Below, piece by piece: positions 43,786 to 53,436 of a DNA stretch of 64,000 nt. Below the pieces are notes generated by a model that ran no database searches, was not told the origin of the DNA, and saw only the letters and a list, made by a program, of their open reading frames with translations. The stretch comes from Clostridia bacterium (lineage in GTDB: Bacteria > Bacillota > Clostridia > TANB77 > CAG-508): positions 1 to 64,000 of the forward strand of contig JAFRNM010000008.1 of assembly GCA_017430135.1 (NCBI GenBank), given 5' to 3'. Within the stretch, counting starts at the first letter, position 1; every line of letters begins with the position of its first letter. A program made the position numbers and the translations under genes.

Positions 43786-43861
43786 CGCGGGGTGGAGCAG
43801 TTGGCAGCTCGTTGGGCTCATAACCCAAAGGTCGGAGGTTCGAGTCCTCCCCCCGCAACCA
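43786..43861 (+). tRNA. Initiator tRNA-Met (CAT)
   Basis: 76 bases including an encoded CCA. Acceptor C1...A72 is unpaired (CGCGGGG against CCCCGCA), and the anticodon stem has three G-C pairs flanking CTCATAA (GGG / CCC). Both are hallmarks of bacterial initiator tRNA. D-loop AGTTGGCAG and T-loop TTCGAGT are regular. Confidence 0.95.
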
Positions 43862-43862
43862 C

Positions 43863-43896
43863 AAAAAACGCAAATCATAAATGATTTGCGTTTTTT
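43863..43896 (+). terminator. Terminator after the tRNA
   Basis: A perfect 16-bp hairpin, AAAAAACGCAAATCAT and complement, with a 2-base loop and flanking A and T runs; works in both directions. Confidence 0.85.
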
Positions 43897-43907
43897 CAAT
43901 ATACTAT

Positions 43908-44324
43908 CTAAAATAAACTTACATAACTACTTCTAACTGTAACAATATATAAAATCATTATAATTACTTCTATAATTCCAACTACAATTCCAGCTACAGC
44001 AAAACCTTTTCCAGATTCCTCTGGGAAATATTTTGTTCTACTTAAGCCTACAGCACCAAAGCAAATTGCTAGTATTCCCATAACTAAACCAAATACAACA
44101 ATTCCAACCATTGAACATACAAAGCTTGTAACTGCAAGACCATTAGTTTTTTTAGTTCCACCTTGCACTACATTATTATTATTTGCTTGCGCATTGCTGT
44201 AGTTTTGTTGTACTACATTATTTTGCACAGGAGCAGCTTCTGTATTACTATCTGCTCCACAATTTGGGCAAAATCTATCTGTTTCATTCATTTTTGTTCC
44301 ACAATTAGTACAATATTTTTCCAT
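43908..44324 (-). CDS. Zinc-ribbon DUF4190 membrane protein
   Basis: 138 residues. An N-terminal zinc ribbon (CTNCGTKMNETDRFCPNCG), a Gln/Asn-rich linker, then two membrane helices with the DUF4190 pattern (GLAVTSFVCSMVGIVVFGLV; GKGFAVAGIVVGIIEVI). Function unknown. It is followed by the tRNA terminator and preceded by another zinc-ribbon gene 18 bases upstream. Confidence 0.82.
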   Translation of the reverse strand: MEKYCTNCGTKMNETDRFCPNCGADSNTEAAPVQNNVVQQNYSNAQANNNNVVQGGTKKTNGLAVTSFVCSMVGIVVFGLVMGILAICFGAVGLSRTKYFPEESGKGFAVAGIVVGIIEVIIMILYIVTVRSSYVSLF

Positions 44325-44342
44325 TTTCTGTTCCTCCTTATA

Positions 44343-44741
44343 TTATTCAGTTTTAACTGATTCAATTGTTGGTGAACCTGATACAAGTCCCATCTTCATT
44401 ACTACTGTTATAGTTACCTTATTAATGTCTGGTGTGAGATTTAAAACTCTATCAGTAAATTCTCCAAATGTTTCAATAAGTAATTTATGCTCACCTATTG
44501 GTAAATCTATTTCAACAGATTCGCTATTTTTTAATGACCCTATTTTATTGCCATCAATATGAACTTTCATAGCAATACCACATCCAATTAATTTTTTTGT
44601 CCTAATAATAACAACTTTAACAGTTTTAGAATTCTTATTTTCTAAATTTTGTTGTGTATTATTAGTTTCAATTTTATAGCCACATGCTGTGCAAAAATTA
44701 CTTGAATCTGGTAATTCTTTACCACATTTTGGACAAAACAT
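44343..44741 (-). CDS. Zinc-ribbon plus PEGA-like domain protein
   Basis: 132 residues from the ATG at 44741 (GGAGG upstream; the longer frame adds an unconserved tail). Zinc ribbon MFCPKCGKELPDSSNFCTAC, a linker, then a beta-sandwich with VHIDGNKIGSLKNSESVEID and LPIGEHKLLIET, resembling PEGA-type domains. It pairs with the DUF4190 gene; both are probably cytosolic-facing sensors or scaffolds of unknown role. Confidence 0.7.
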   Translation of the reverse strand: MFCPKCGKELPDSSNFCTACGYKIETNNTQQNLENKNSKTVKVVIIRTKKLIGCGIAMKVHIDGNKIGSLKNSESVEIDLPIGEHKLLIETFGEFTDRVLNLTPDINKVTITVVMKMGLVSGSPTIESVKTE

Positions 44742-44930
44742 TTTTCTCCCTCCTCTTTGTATATAATTATACATTATAAACATACAAATTGCAACTAAAT
44801 CCGTAATTATTTATATTTCATATTCTTGACATAATCAAAAAAACATGTTATAACTATTTTAATTTTATCAAACTTTTTTAGCATTATATTTTCTCCTATT
44901 ATTTCCCAAATAATAGCATAGGAGGAAAAA

Positions 44931-46476
44931 ATGTTATCTATTATAAAAAGTATGTCATTATTAGGTTTAAATGGCTACCTTATTTCTGTAGAAGTTGATG
45001 TTTCCGCAGGTATTCCATGCTTTGAAATCGTTGGTCTTCCAGATACAAGTATAAAAGAATCTAAAGAAAGAGTTCAAACTGCAATTAGAAATTCAAATAT
45101 TCAAATTTTAAGTAAAAAAATAATCGTAAATTTAGCTCCTGCAAACATTAGAAAAGAAGGTTCAATGTTTGATTTACCAATGGCAGTAGGGGTTTTAATT
45201 GCAACTAAAAATATTAAAAATAAACAAATTAACAATATTCTAGAAAATACTATTTTTATTGGAGAGCTTTCTTTAGATGGAACCTTAAATAAAATTTCTG
45301 GCATTTTACCAGTTTGCATAGAAGCGAAAAAAATGGGAATAAAACAAATTGTTCTACCTCAAGAAAATGCAAAAGAAGCTTCAATTATAAGCGGATTAAA
45401 AATATTACCTGTAAAAACCCTGCAAGATGTTATTTCTTACTTAAATAACGATTTAGAAATAAAACCAGAAGAAACTTCTCAAAATAGCTCACCAGATTTA
45501 ATCAATTATGACATTGATTTTTCTGATGTAAAAGGTCAAGAAAATGTTAAAAGAGCTATGGAAATATCAGCTGCGGGACGGACACAACTGCCTTTTAATA
45601 GGTTCTCCCGGTAGTGGCAAAACCATGATTTCTAGGCGCTTACCAACAATATTGCCAGATATGACCTTTGAAGAATCATTAGAAGTAACAAAAATTCATT
45701 CAATTGCTGGAATATTATCAGCACATACCCCTTTAATATCTCAAAGACCATTTAGGCACCCACACCACACAATATCTGGCATTTCCTTAGTAGGCGGAGG
45801 AAAAATCCCCAAACCTGGCGAAATAAGCCTTGCTCATTTTGGTGTTTTATATTTTGATGAATTGCCTGAATTTAATAAAAATACATTAGAAACTTTAAGA
45901 GGACCTTTAGAAGACAAAGAAATTACCATTAGTAGAGTAAACGCATCAATTACATATCCCTGTAATTTCATGTTTATTGCTAGTATGAATCCTTGCCCAT
46001 GTGGCTATTATGGTTCTAAAGAAAAACCTTGTAGTTGTACACCTGATCAAATAAAAAAATATATTGGAAAAATTAGTGGTCCACTATTAGATAGAATAGA
46101 CTTACATATTGAAGTTAGTCCCGTAAAATTTGACAACTTTGATAATTCAAAAAATACAACAGATTCTAAAACCATTAAGGAAAGAGTTAATTCTGCAAGA
46201 AAAATTCAACAAGAAAGATATAAAAATATTGGTATTTTTTCAAATTCAGAATTAACTCCGAAATTGATTGAAAAATATTGTATTTTAGATACCGAAAGTA
46301 AAAAAATTCTAAATGCGGCTTTTAGTAGTTTGGGATTAAGTGCTAGAGCTTATTCAAGAATTTTAAAAGTTGCTAGAACTATTGCAGATTTGGACAATTC
46401 TGAAAATATTAAAGTACATCATTTAACTGAGGCAATTCAGTATAGAAGTTTGGACCGCAAGTATTGGGGCAATTAA
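44931..46476 (+). CDS. comM: ComM/YifB Mg-chelatase-like AAA ATPase, apparent +1 frameshift at CGG
   Basis: The zero frame from 44931 gives the N-terminal ChlI domain (MSLLGLNGYLISVEVDVSAG; NLAPANIRKEGSMFDLPMA) up to AMEISAAG and then fails after GGA-CGG-ACA. Skipping the C of CGG (45579) gives GGA-GGA-CAC, that is AAGGHNCLLIGSPGSGKTM, the exact family motif with Walker A. The frame then runs to 46476 with VLYFDELPEFNKNTLE (Walker B), the cysteine-rich NPCPCGYYGSKEKPCSC and LGLSARAYSRILKVARTIAD. The corrected protein has about 514 residues. ComM is a branch-migration helicase in natural transformation; dprA follows. Confidence 0.88.
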
Positions 46477-46566
46477 CTTTGGTTGGAAAACAATTACAAT
46501 TTTGATAAAGAAGATTTAATTTTTTCAACCTTTACTGATATATAAACGAAAGGAATGATCTTAAGA

Positions 46567-47436
46567 ATGAAACTAATTGAATTTAATTCAGAAAAATATC
46601 CAACTTTTTTAAAAAATATTAAAGATCCACCACAGCAATTGTATGCAGAAGGAAATTTAGAATTGTTAAATACAACATCCATTTCAATAATTGGCTCTAG
46701 AGCATGTTCTGTTTCTGGAATAAATGCAGCAAAGCAGTTTGCAAAAGATTTAGCTAGCAATGAAATAACAATCGTAAGCGGTATGGCTGTTGGAATAGAC
46801 ACAGCAGCTCATACAGGATGTTTAGAAGTTGGTGGAAATACTATAGCAGTACTTGGAAGTGGCTTGAATAGAATTTTTCCAAAAGAAAATGTAAAATTAT
46901 ATCATGAAATAATTGAAAATAATGGATTGGTAATTTCCGAATACCCACCAGAAACACCAAAAAATTCTAAGCAATTTTTGGAAAGAAACAGAATTGTAAG
47001 TGGTTTATCTGTTGGCGTTCTTGTTATAGAAGCTGCACACAGAAGTGGAACAAGCGTGACTGCTGCTCTTGCCAAAAAGCAAGGAAAAGAAATTTTTTGT
47101 ATACCACATGAATTAAACGATAAACATGGAGTTGGAACAAATAGACTAATTAAAAATGGTGCACATTTAGTAACATGTGCAGATGATATTTTAAATAAAC
47201 TAAATAATTTAGAAAATGTAAATCGACAGGAAGAAGAACCTTTTGAACAATTAGAATTTTGTGAACCTGAACAATATTTAGATGTCTACAATGCCCTGAT
47301 TGGTCCGCCTGCAAATGTAGACGAACTATGTGAAAGGATTAATAAAACAGCTCAATATGTTAATACAGCATTATTCACACTGGAATTACAAGGCTTTATT
47401 ACAAAAACACAATATGGATACCAGGTTAAAATATAA
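46567..47436 (+). CDS. dprA: DNA-processing protein DprA
   Basis: About 289 residues from the ATG at 46567, where family members begin (MKLIEFNSEKYPTFLKNIKD PP). The Rossmann core has ISIIGSRACSVSGINAAKQF, IVSGMAVGIDTAAHTGCLE, and later NRIVSGLSVGVLVIEA and RSGTSVTAALAKKQG. A C-terminal winged helix (residues 230-290) is present. DprA loads RecA on incoming single-stranded DNA. It lies between comM and yraN, a common Firmicutes order. Confidence 0.95.
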   Translation: MKLIEFNSEKYPTFLKNIKDPPQQLYAEGNLELLNTTSISIIGSRACSVSGINAAKQFAKDLASNEITIVSGMAVGIDTAAHTGCLEVGGNTIAVLGSGLNRIFPKENVKLYHEIIENNGLVISEYPPETPKNSKQFLERNRIVSGLSVGVLVIEAAHRSGTSVTAALAKKQGKEIFCIPHELNDKHGVGTNRLIKNGAHLVTCADDILNKLNNLENVNRQEEEPFEQLEFCEPEQYLDVYNALIGPPANVDELCERINKTAQYVNTALFTLELQGFITKTQYGYQVKI

Positions 47437-47457
47437 TTTAAAAAGGACGTTTTAAAT

Positions 47458-47814
47458 TTGTATTTTAAAAAAGAAACTGGAAACAAAGGCGAAAACTTAG
47501 CTTGTGAATTTTTAAGAAAAAATGGCTATATAATTATTGAGCAAAATTTTTCCTGTAAACAGGGAGAAATAGATATTATTGCAAAATCACCAACAAATTA
47601 TTTAGTATTTATAGAAGTAAAAACTAGAAATTCTTTAAAATATGGCATGCCGTGTGAAGCAGTTACACCTTATAAACAAAAACATATAAAACTAACTTCT
47701 AAATATTATATTTATAAAAATTTTCTATATAATATTGACATTAGATATGATGTAATTGAAATTTTAAAATTAAATAATAAAATTTATATAAACCATTTAA
47801 AGTCAGCATTTTAA
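47458..47814 (+). CDS. yraN: YraN family endonuclease-like protein
   Basis: 118 residues from a TTG with AAAGGA upstream. GNKGENLACEFLRKNGYIII opens the UPF0102 domain; GEIDIIA and VFIEVKTRNS give the E...D...ExK nuclease-like core. It is the third gene of the comM-dprA-yraN set and may process DNA during recombination. It converges with comEA through a shared terminator. Confidence 0.9.
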   Translation: MYFKKETGNKGENLACEFLRKNGYIIIEQNFSCKQGEIDIIAKSPTNYLVFIEVKTRNSLKYGMPCEAVTPYKQKHIKLTSKYYIYKNFLYNIDIRYDVIEILKLNNKIYINHLKSAF

Positions 47815-47819
47815 AAAAA

Positions 47820-47852
47820 GCCCCAAAATACTCTTAGTAGAATATTTGGGGC
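47820..47852. terminator. Bidirectional terminator yraN / comEA
   Basis: GCCCCAAA ... TTTGGGGC hairpin with inner ATA..TAT pairing; a T7 run follows on the minus strand. Confidence 0.7.
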
Positions 47853-47857
47853 ACATC

Positions 47858-48544
47858 TTATTTTATAGTAATAAATTCTTTTATTTTTTCAAATTTACTA
47901 TCTCCTATTCCCTTTACATTTTTTATATCATCAACAGAATTAAATTTTCCATTTTCATTTCTATATTCTATAATTTTTTGAGCAGTCGAATCTCCTATTC
48001 CTGGAAGTTTATCTAATTCATTAATATTAGCTGTATTTATATTTATTTTCATATTACCTATCTGATTATTATTTTCTGAATTTTCCATTATTGTATTCAC
48101 CCCACTTTCTTTGGTTATGTAGATATTTGTTTTATCTTCATTTTTATTATTACTTTCTTTATCTTTTATATTTGGAATATAAACCTTCATTCCATCAGAA
48201 AGCACAAATGATAAATTTATTTGTGTTAAATCTGCCCCTTCTGTTAATCCTCCTGCTTTTTCTATTGCATTAGATATTCTACTATTTTCATCAAGTTCCA
48301 AAATTCCCTCATTTGCTATACTCCCGCTAATATGAATTACAATTTTATTTTTTTCTTCTATTTTATTATTTAATTCAATATTCTCACTTTTATTATTTTC
48401 ATCTTGAGTTTTTTCTATTCCATCTTCATACGAAAAAATTTGTGTTTCGTCTGTTTTTGAATATACGAAATAAATTCCTAAAGACAATATTATCGAAACA
48501 CACAATATTATTATTATTTTGTTTTTTTTACTAAAATTATTCAT
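47858..48544 (-). CDS. comEA: ComEA-type DNA-binding competence protein
   Basis: 228 residues. N-terminal membrane anchor (9-27), an SLBB-type domain (about 68-120, with VIHISGSIANEGILELDENS and GGLTEGADL), a linker and a helix-hairpin-helix repeat at the C-terminus (INTANINELDKLPGIGDSTA; NVKGIGDSKFEKIKEF). ComEA binds double-stranded DNA at the cell surface and delivers it to the ComEC channel. Its presence beside comM and dprA suggests a natural-transformation capacity. Confidence 0.92.
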   Translation of the reverse strand: MNNFSKKNKIIIILCVSIILSLGIYFVYSKTDETQIFSYEDGIEKTQDENNKSENIELNNKIEEKNKIVIHISGSIANEGILELDENSRISNAIEKAGGLTEGADLTQINLSFVLSDGMKVYIPNIKDKESNNKNEDKTNIYITKESGVNTIMENSENNNQIGNMKININTANINELDKLPGIGDSTAQKIIEYRNENGKFNSVDDIKNVKGIGDSKFEKIKEFITIK

Positions 48545-48680
48545 GTTAACCTCCTTTAAAATATTTAAAATATGTATTGTAATTTTTTTTAAAATAATAT
48601 AATATATTTAATATGTCAGTATAAAAATATTTAACAATGCACTTTTATATTATATTAAAATTTGAACTAGGAGAAGAAAA

Positions 48681-49964
48681 ATGAAACACATTAAAATACT
48701 TACAACACTGATAATATCAGTAGTTTTCACAATAATTCTACCAATAATTTCAGTATTTGCGGAAGATAATACACCCCAAATATACTCAGAAGCAGCTTTA
48801 CTCATAGACGCCAAAACAGGAAAAGTTTTATATGCAAAAAATGAAAAAGAGCACAAATATCCAGCAAGTACAACTAAAATTTTAACAGCAATATTAACAA
48901 TTGAAAATTGTAATTTAGATGATGTTGTAACTGTAGACTATGATTCTATTATGCAAGTTCCAGCAGGCTATACAGTAGCCGCGTTACAAGTTGGAGAACA
49001 ACTTACTGTAAAACAACTTTTAGAAGTTATGCTAGTTCATTCGGCAAATGATGCTGCAAATGTTTTAGCCAAACATGTTAGTGGTTCAATAGAAAGCTTT
49101 GCAAGCATGATGAATTCTAAATTAGCTGAAATTGGCTGTGAAAATTCACATTTCACAAACCCTTCTGGGAAACACGATAAAGATCATTATACAACCGCAG
49201 AAGACATGGCTAAGCTAATGAATTATTGTATGAAAAACGAAACCTTTCGCGAACTATCAGCAAGTAAAAACTGCATAATACCTGCTACAAACAAATACGA
49301 GCAAAGGATTTTTACAAATTCAAATGAATTGCTTATTAAAGATACCAGAGAGATTTCCACTAATTACTATTACCCTTATGCAATAGCTGGAAAAACTGGT
49401 TATACTGCAGAAGCTAAAAATTGCTTTGTCTCTGTTGCTTTAAAAGACGACTTACAATTGACATGCGTTATTTTAGGTGGGCTTAGAACTGATGATGGAC
49501 TTAGTGCAAGATTTGTAGATACAAAGACACTTTTTGAATATGGCTATAATAACTATACACTTAGAAAAATAGCTGATAGAGGCTCAATTAGCAAACATAT
49601 TGAAGTATCTAAGGCAACTCAAGATACCAAAGAATTAGATTTGATAACAACAGATGAAATTATAGCCTTAATAAATCAAAAAGATTTAGAAAAAGAAATT
49701 GAGCCAGAAATTGTTTTAAACGAAAACATTGAAGCTCCAATAACACAAGGTGATACACTTGGTAAAATAACATATAATATTGAAGGTATAGAATATACTT
49801 CTAATTTAGTTGCCTCACATAGCGTAGAAAAAGATAATGGTTTATTATTTTTTATACACACAATTTTAATTATTATAATTATTTATATTTTATACAAATT
49901 GATGTATAGTGATAATAAGAAAAAAAGACATAAAATACATAATAAATATACTTTCAAAATATAA
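48681..49964 (+). CDS. D-alanyl-D-alanine carboxypeptidase (PBP5/DacF family)
   Basis: 427 residues. Signal peptide (1-27), then the three penicillin-binding motifs: PASTTKILTA (S-x-x-K), HSANDAANVLAKH (S-x-N), and IAGKTGYTAEAKN (K-T-G). A C-terminal membrane helix (about 390-408) and basic tail anchor it. It trims the terminal D-Ala of peptidoglycan stem peptides; in sporeformers such enzymes also act in cortex formation. Single-gene unit with AGGAG before the ATG and a terminator after. Confidence 0.93.
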   Translation: MKHIKILTTLIISVVFTIILPIISVFAEDNTPQIYSEAALLIDAKTGKVLYAKNEKEHKYPASTTKILTAILTIENCNLDDVVTVDYDSIMQVPAGYTVAALQVGEQLTVKQLLEVMLVHSANDAANVLAKHVSGSIESFASMMNSKLAEIGCENSHFTNPSGKHDKDHYTTAEDMAKLMNYCMKNETFRELSASKNCIIPATNKYEQRIFTNSNELLIKDTREISTNYYYPYAIAGKTGYTAEAKNCFVSVALKDDLQLTCVILGGLRTDDGLSARFVDTKTLFEYGYNNYTLRKIADRGSISKHIEVSKATQDTKELDLITTDEIIALINQKDLEKEIEPEIVLNENIEAPITQGDTLGKITYNIEGIEYTSNLVASHSVEKDNGLLFFIHTILIIIIIYILYKLMYSDNKKKRHKIHNKYTFKI

Positions 49965-50010
49965 TTTTTGTAAAATTAGAATAAGAAAATAATACATTAC
50001 AATTAAATAA

Positions 50011-50045
50011 AAAAAGGGCTAATTTAAATCTAATTAGCCCTTTTT
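50011..50045. terminator. Terminator between the carboxypeptidase and LCP genes
   Basis: AAAAAGGGCTAATT-TAAATCT-AATTAGCCCTTTTT, flanked by A and T runs; shared by convergent genes. Confidence 0.8.
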
Positions 50046-50046
50046 A

Positions 50047-51327
50047 TTATTCTCTTTCTTCATAATCTTTTCCTAAAATTATTTTAACATCATAACTTGA
50101 TTTTTCTGTTTTATTATTAGAAATTATGCCTTTTTGAAGTGTATCTTTTATACCTTGCATTTCTTCTTCTTCAACATTTGATAAATTAACTATCATTGTT
50201 TTTTCTACAGTATTAGAATTTATAGTATCAACTTTATAACCTAAACTCTTTATTTCATGTAAAGCTATTTGAAGTTTGTTATCATCACCTGAAGAATTAA
50301 TTATTTGTACCTTTAAATCACTCAGTTTTTTATTTTCTTCCTCACTTGTTGAAGATTGCCTATGTAAAAACATTTCATCTATTATTTTTTTTGTTCCTGT
50401 TTTGCTAGGTACAAATACCCATGTTCCACTTGCATTTTTATTTGTATTTTCACCTGGTAATACTTCTGTAATCAAGTCATCCATATTTAATTCAACAGCA
50501 TAAGGCACATAATCTTTGGCAACATCGAAATTTATGTTAGTTTCCAAACACTCTTTAGCAATATCCAAAATATCAAAAATCTTCCACATATTTTCTGCCT
50601 TAAGTGTCTGTTTTAAAGTTTGAGTAATAAACTCCCTTTGTGTTCTCATTCTTCCTGTATCATTATCTCCATATTCAACTGGATAAGATGTACCATTATT
50701 ATTATGTCTAAATCTTACAAGTTGTTCAGCCTTGTCCCCATCAAGATGCTGTTCTCCAGCTTTTAAATGAATATGTAAATCTTGTGACGAATCATCATAA
50801 TCCATATCTATAGGAACATTGAAATCTATTCCACCATTTACATCTACTAATTTTATTAATGCTTCTGTTTTTACAACAACATAATATTGAAGATCCAATC
50901 CTGTTATTTTATTTACAGCCTCCAATGTTTCGTCTGGTCTATGTTTTCTACTATACATTGCATTTATTTTATCATATGCAGTTGCTCTAGAAGGATTTGT
51001 GCCTGTAAACGTATCTCTTGGTATAGATAATAATGCAGCTGTTTGGTTCGCTGGATTGTATGAAGCAATCATTATTGTATCTGTTAAATCTACACCAGTT
51101 TGGTCAGTACTAATACCTAAAATAAGAAAATTAAGCTCTCCTAAATTTTTTCTAGTATTTTCATCATGTCCAGCAAGTGTAGCAAGCATTCCACTCACTC
51201 CGCCACCATTTTTTTCAACTTTATAAATAAACCAACCTATAAATATTGCTAAAAGCAATAAAATAACAAGCAGTATTTTTTTCCATAATTTCATTTTTTT
51301 CTTCTTTTTAACTTTTGTTTTATTCAA
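50047..51327 (-). CDS. LytR-CpsA-Psr (LCP) family protein
   Basis: 426 residues. A basic N-terminus and one membrane helix (14-34) precede the LCP domain (about 65-250: TDTIMIASYNPANQTAALLS IPRDT; AGEQHLDGDKAEQLVRFRHN; DTGRMRTQREFITQTLKQ). A LytR_C domain follows (about 325-425, LKVQIINSSGDDNKLQIALH). LCP enzymes attach teichoic acids or capsule to peptidoglycan. The conserved arginines of the lipid pocket (SIPRDT, VRFRH, RMRTQR) are present. Confidence 0.93.
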   Translation of the reverse strand: MNKTKVKKKKKMKLWKKILLVILLLLAIFIGWFIYKVEKNGGGVSGMLATLAGHDENTRKNLGELNFLILGISTDQTGVDLTDTIMIASYNPANQTAALLSIPRDTFTGTNPSRATAYDKINAMYSRKHRPDETLEAVNKITGLDLQYYVVVKTEALIKLVDVNGGIDFNVPIDMDYDDSSQDLHIHLKAGEQHLDGDKAEQLVRFRHNNNGTSYPVEYGDNDTGRMRTQREFITQTLKQTLKAENMWKIFDILDIAKECLETNINFDVAKDYVPYAVELNMDDLITEVLPGENTNKNASGTWVFVPSKTGTKKIIDEMFLHRQSSTSEEENKKLSDLKVQIINSSGDDNKLQIALHEIKSLGYKVDTINSNTVEKTMIVNLSNVEEEEMQGIKDTLQKGIISNNKTEKSSYDVKIILGKDYEERE

Positions 51328-51373
51328 TTATTTCACTCCTAATTTTTCACCTTTTTTGTGAATCTAGTATAAC

Positions 51374-51400
51374 AAAAAACTTGCCATTTGGCAAGTTTTT
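51374..51400 (-). terminator. Terminator between CvpA and LCP genes
   Basis: AAAAACTTGCC-ATTT-GGCAAGTTTTT, reading both ways. Confidence 0.7.
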
Positions 51401-51410
51401 CACAAATTTT

Positions 51411-52022
51411 TTACAAAAGAATATTTAATATATTATTTTCATACATTGTCTTTCCTATATTAGATTGTTCTACTGTTTTATGTAATACGCTTGTGTCATC
51501 TACTTTTCCAATAAAGCTAATCAATAATAAACAAGCATAAACAATTACAATTCCACGAATCAAACCATAAATAAGTCCTCCAACTTTATTTAATTTATTC
51601 AAAATTGGAAGTTTTGCAACAGCATTTGCTAAAGCTGTTACAAATCTTAATGCTATTTTAATTCCAAAGAATAATATTAGAATTACCGCAATATTTATTA
51701 TTTGTATTGAAAGTTCCCTAGAAGTATGTTGAATTCCTGCTAATTTTGCACCTTCTACAATATCTGTTTCAGGATTTTCATTATTTGTTTTTTGTTTTGC
51801 TACATCATATGCTCTTTCATAAATTGAATTTTGTATTGTTTCATCAATATCTGTATTATTAATAATGAAATTTGCAACAGGTCTATAGAACAACAAAGTT
51901 GCTATAACAGCTATTATTACTGCGCACAACTTAATAGCCTGTGCCACCAATCCTTTTTTATAAGCTAAAAATGTTGAAAGTACTACTAATGCTATAATTA
52001 TTACATCAACTAAAATCCCCAT
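51411..52022 (-). CDS. CvpA family membrane protein
   Basis: 203 residues with four helices (about 2-20, 27-47, 100-125, 150-175). ILVDVIIIALVVLSTFLAYK KG at the start and NKLNKVGGLIYGLIRGIVIV near 145 are the CvpA hallmarks. The family is linked with colicin V export, and in Firmicutes with envelope homeostasis. It follows the DUF5711 gene by 19 bases. Confidence 0.87.
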   Translation of the reverse strand: MGILVDVIIIALVVLSTFLAYKKGLVAQAIKLCAVIIAVIATLLFYRPVANFIINNTDIDETIQNSIYERAYDVAKQKTNNENPETDIVEGAKLAGIQHTSRELSIQIINIAVILILFFGIKIALRFVTALANAVAKLPILNKLNKVGGLIYGLIRGIVIVYACLLLISFIGKVDDTSVLHKTVEQSNIGKTMYENNILNILL

Positions 52023-52041
52023 TTTTTCTCCTCCTTTTATT

Positions 52042-53217
52042 TTATAAATTTATTATTTCTATTTTATCTCTGTAAACTATTCCAGCTATTGAATTAGAAA
52101 TAACCACATTTGTAATTTCTTGTTTAGAAATAAATCTCTTAACAAGCCATCCATCAGTATTTAAAAACTCTATTTCTGAGCCTAAATTTAATGCAATTAT
52201 ATTTTCATATGTATATATTTCTTTTGTTACTTCATCTGTGGTATATGTTTTTAAGTTTTTATTTTCTGTACTAATTATATTAACAATTGAATCTGCTGTA
52301 AATAATCCAGAAGACTGTTCTTTAACATTTACTACATTATTACTAAGTTCAATTGATGTTGCAGTTATTTTTTGGTCATCATATTTTACTAATACTTCAT
52401 CATTATCATTATCAATAATATGTATTGAATTATCGTACATGCAAACTAATTTATTATTATTTTGATATTTAATATTTGTAATTAAATCATTTCCATTTCC
52501 TTGATATGTTTTTATCATTGAGTTTTCTGGATCACTTTGAGCTTTTTCTACTGATATTATTTTAATGTTGGATTGAATAATTGTCCCTGAAGTATCTACC
52601 TCCGCCAATGCCAAAAATCTATTATCATTTGAAATGCTTATATCTGTTAGTCTTGTACTAGATAAGAATTTTTTAAATAACGATTTTCCATTATTATCAA
52701 AAAGATTTATTACAGATTTATAACTCGTTCCAGAAATAACAACCGCTACATATCCATTTTTGTTAATATGTAATTGTGAAATTTCTCCTTCAATTTGAGC
52801 TTCCCAAGATATTTTTCTATCTTCAATTACATAAATTTTTTGTCCACCTTTTTCTGCAATTGCAAGGAACCTATTACTTGAACAAAATATTGGATTTGTT
52901 ATTTCAATATCTAAAGTTGAATCTTTTCCACCAGAACTATTATAAATTGTAAATTTGTTTTTATTTAAGACTCCTATACTTTTATTAAATGCACAAATCT
53001 TTGCGGTTTCACTTTCAATATCAATAGTAGCAACAGAATCTTGAGAAACTTGTTTACCAAGTATATTTACATCTACCCATTCCCTAAAATCTGGAGATGT
53101 ATTATAAACTATTACCATCGAAAGTGCAATAAGAGCAACAATAACTATTAAAACAATTATTACAACTTTTCTTTTATTTATTTTTTTTAATTTTTCCTCA
53201 TTCCAAAAATCTACCAT
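52042..53217 (-). CDS. DUF5711 family protein
   Basis: 391 residues. One membrane helix (19-41), then a beta-propeller-like extracytoplasmic domain with repeated strands (IGVLNKNKFTIYNSSG; RFLAIAEKGGQKIYVIED; GYVAVVISGTSYKSVINLFD; RFLALAEVDTSG). The W-x-E/DF start and propeller fit DUF5711 proteins of Clostridia. Function unknown; it is coupled with CvpA. Confidence 0.82.
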   Translation of the reverse strand: MVDFWNEEKLKKINKRKVVIIVLIVIVALIALSMVIVYNTSPDFREWVDVNILGKQVSQDSVATIDIESETAKICAFNKSIGVLNKNKFTIYNSSGGKDSTLDIEITNPIFCSSNRFLAIAEKGGQKIYVIEDRKISWEAQIEGEISQLHINKNGYVAVVISGTSYKSVINLFDNNGKSLFKKFLSSTRLTDISISNDNRFLALAEVDTSGTIIQSNIKIISVEKAQSDPENSMIKTYQGNGNDLITNIKYQNNNKLVCMYDNSIHIIDNDNDEVLVKYDDQKITATSIELSNNVVNVKEQSSGLFTADSIVNIISTENKNLKTYTTDEVTKEIYTYENIIALNLGSEIEFLNTDGWLVKRFISKQEITNVVISNSIAGIVYRDKIEIINL

Positions 53218-53305
53218 TTGGACTTTCTCCTTTTAGTTTGTTTATTTAGTTATATCAGTTTTTTTGATTTTTTTCAAGAGTTTTTAAATTTATTATATAT
53301 AAATA

Positions 53306-53436
53306 AAATATATTAATTTTCAATACCCGCGTAAGCGACCAACCGGAGCGAAGCGCAGGGCGACTGGAGCAACTTACAGGCTAGTATTTTAAAATCTGGA
53401 AATTGCTACACCAAGGGTTTGAAAATTAGTATATTT
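53306..53436. repeat. GC-rich element with terminal inverted repeats
   Basis: About 130 bases with imperfect terminal inverted repeats: left AAATATATTAATTTTCAA (53306-53323) plus TACCC, right GGGTTTGAAAATTA plus GTATATTT (53415-53436). The interior (53326-53380) is far richer in G and C than anything nearby and contains GGAGCGAAGCGC. It has no coding capacity. It looks like a small non-autonomous element or large hairpin between the DUF5711 and YkvI genes. Confidence 0.5.

Noticed and set aside
44931-46476. comM as an ordinary pseudogene
   Set aside because: Both halves are fully conserved, and the break is the same CGG event seen in three other genes, so simple decay is not the best explanation.
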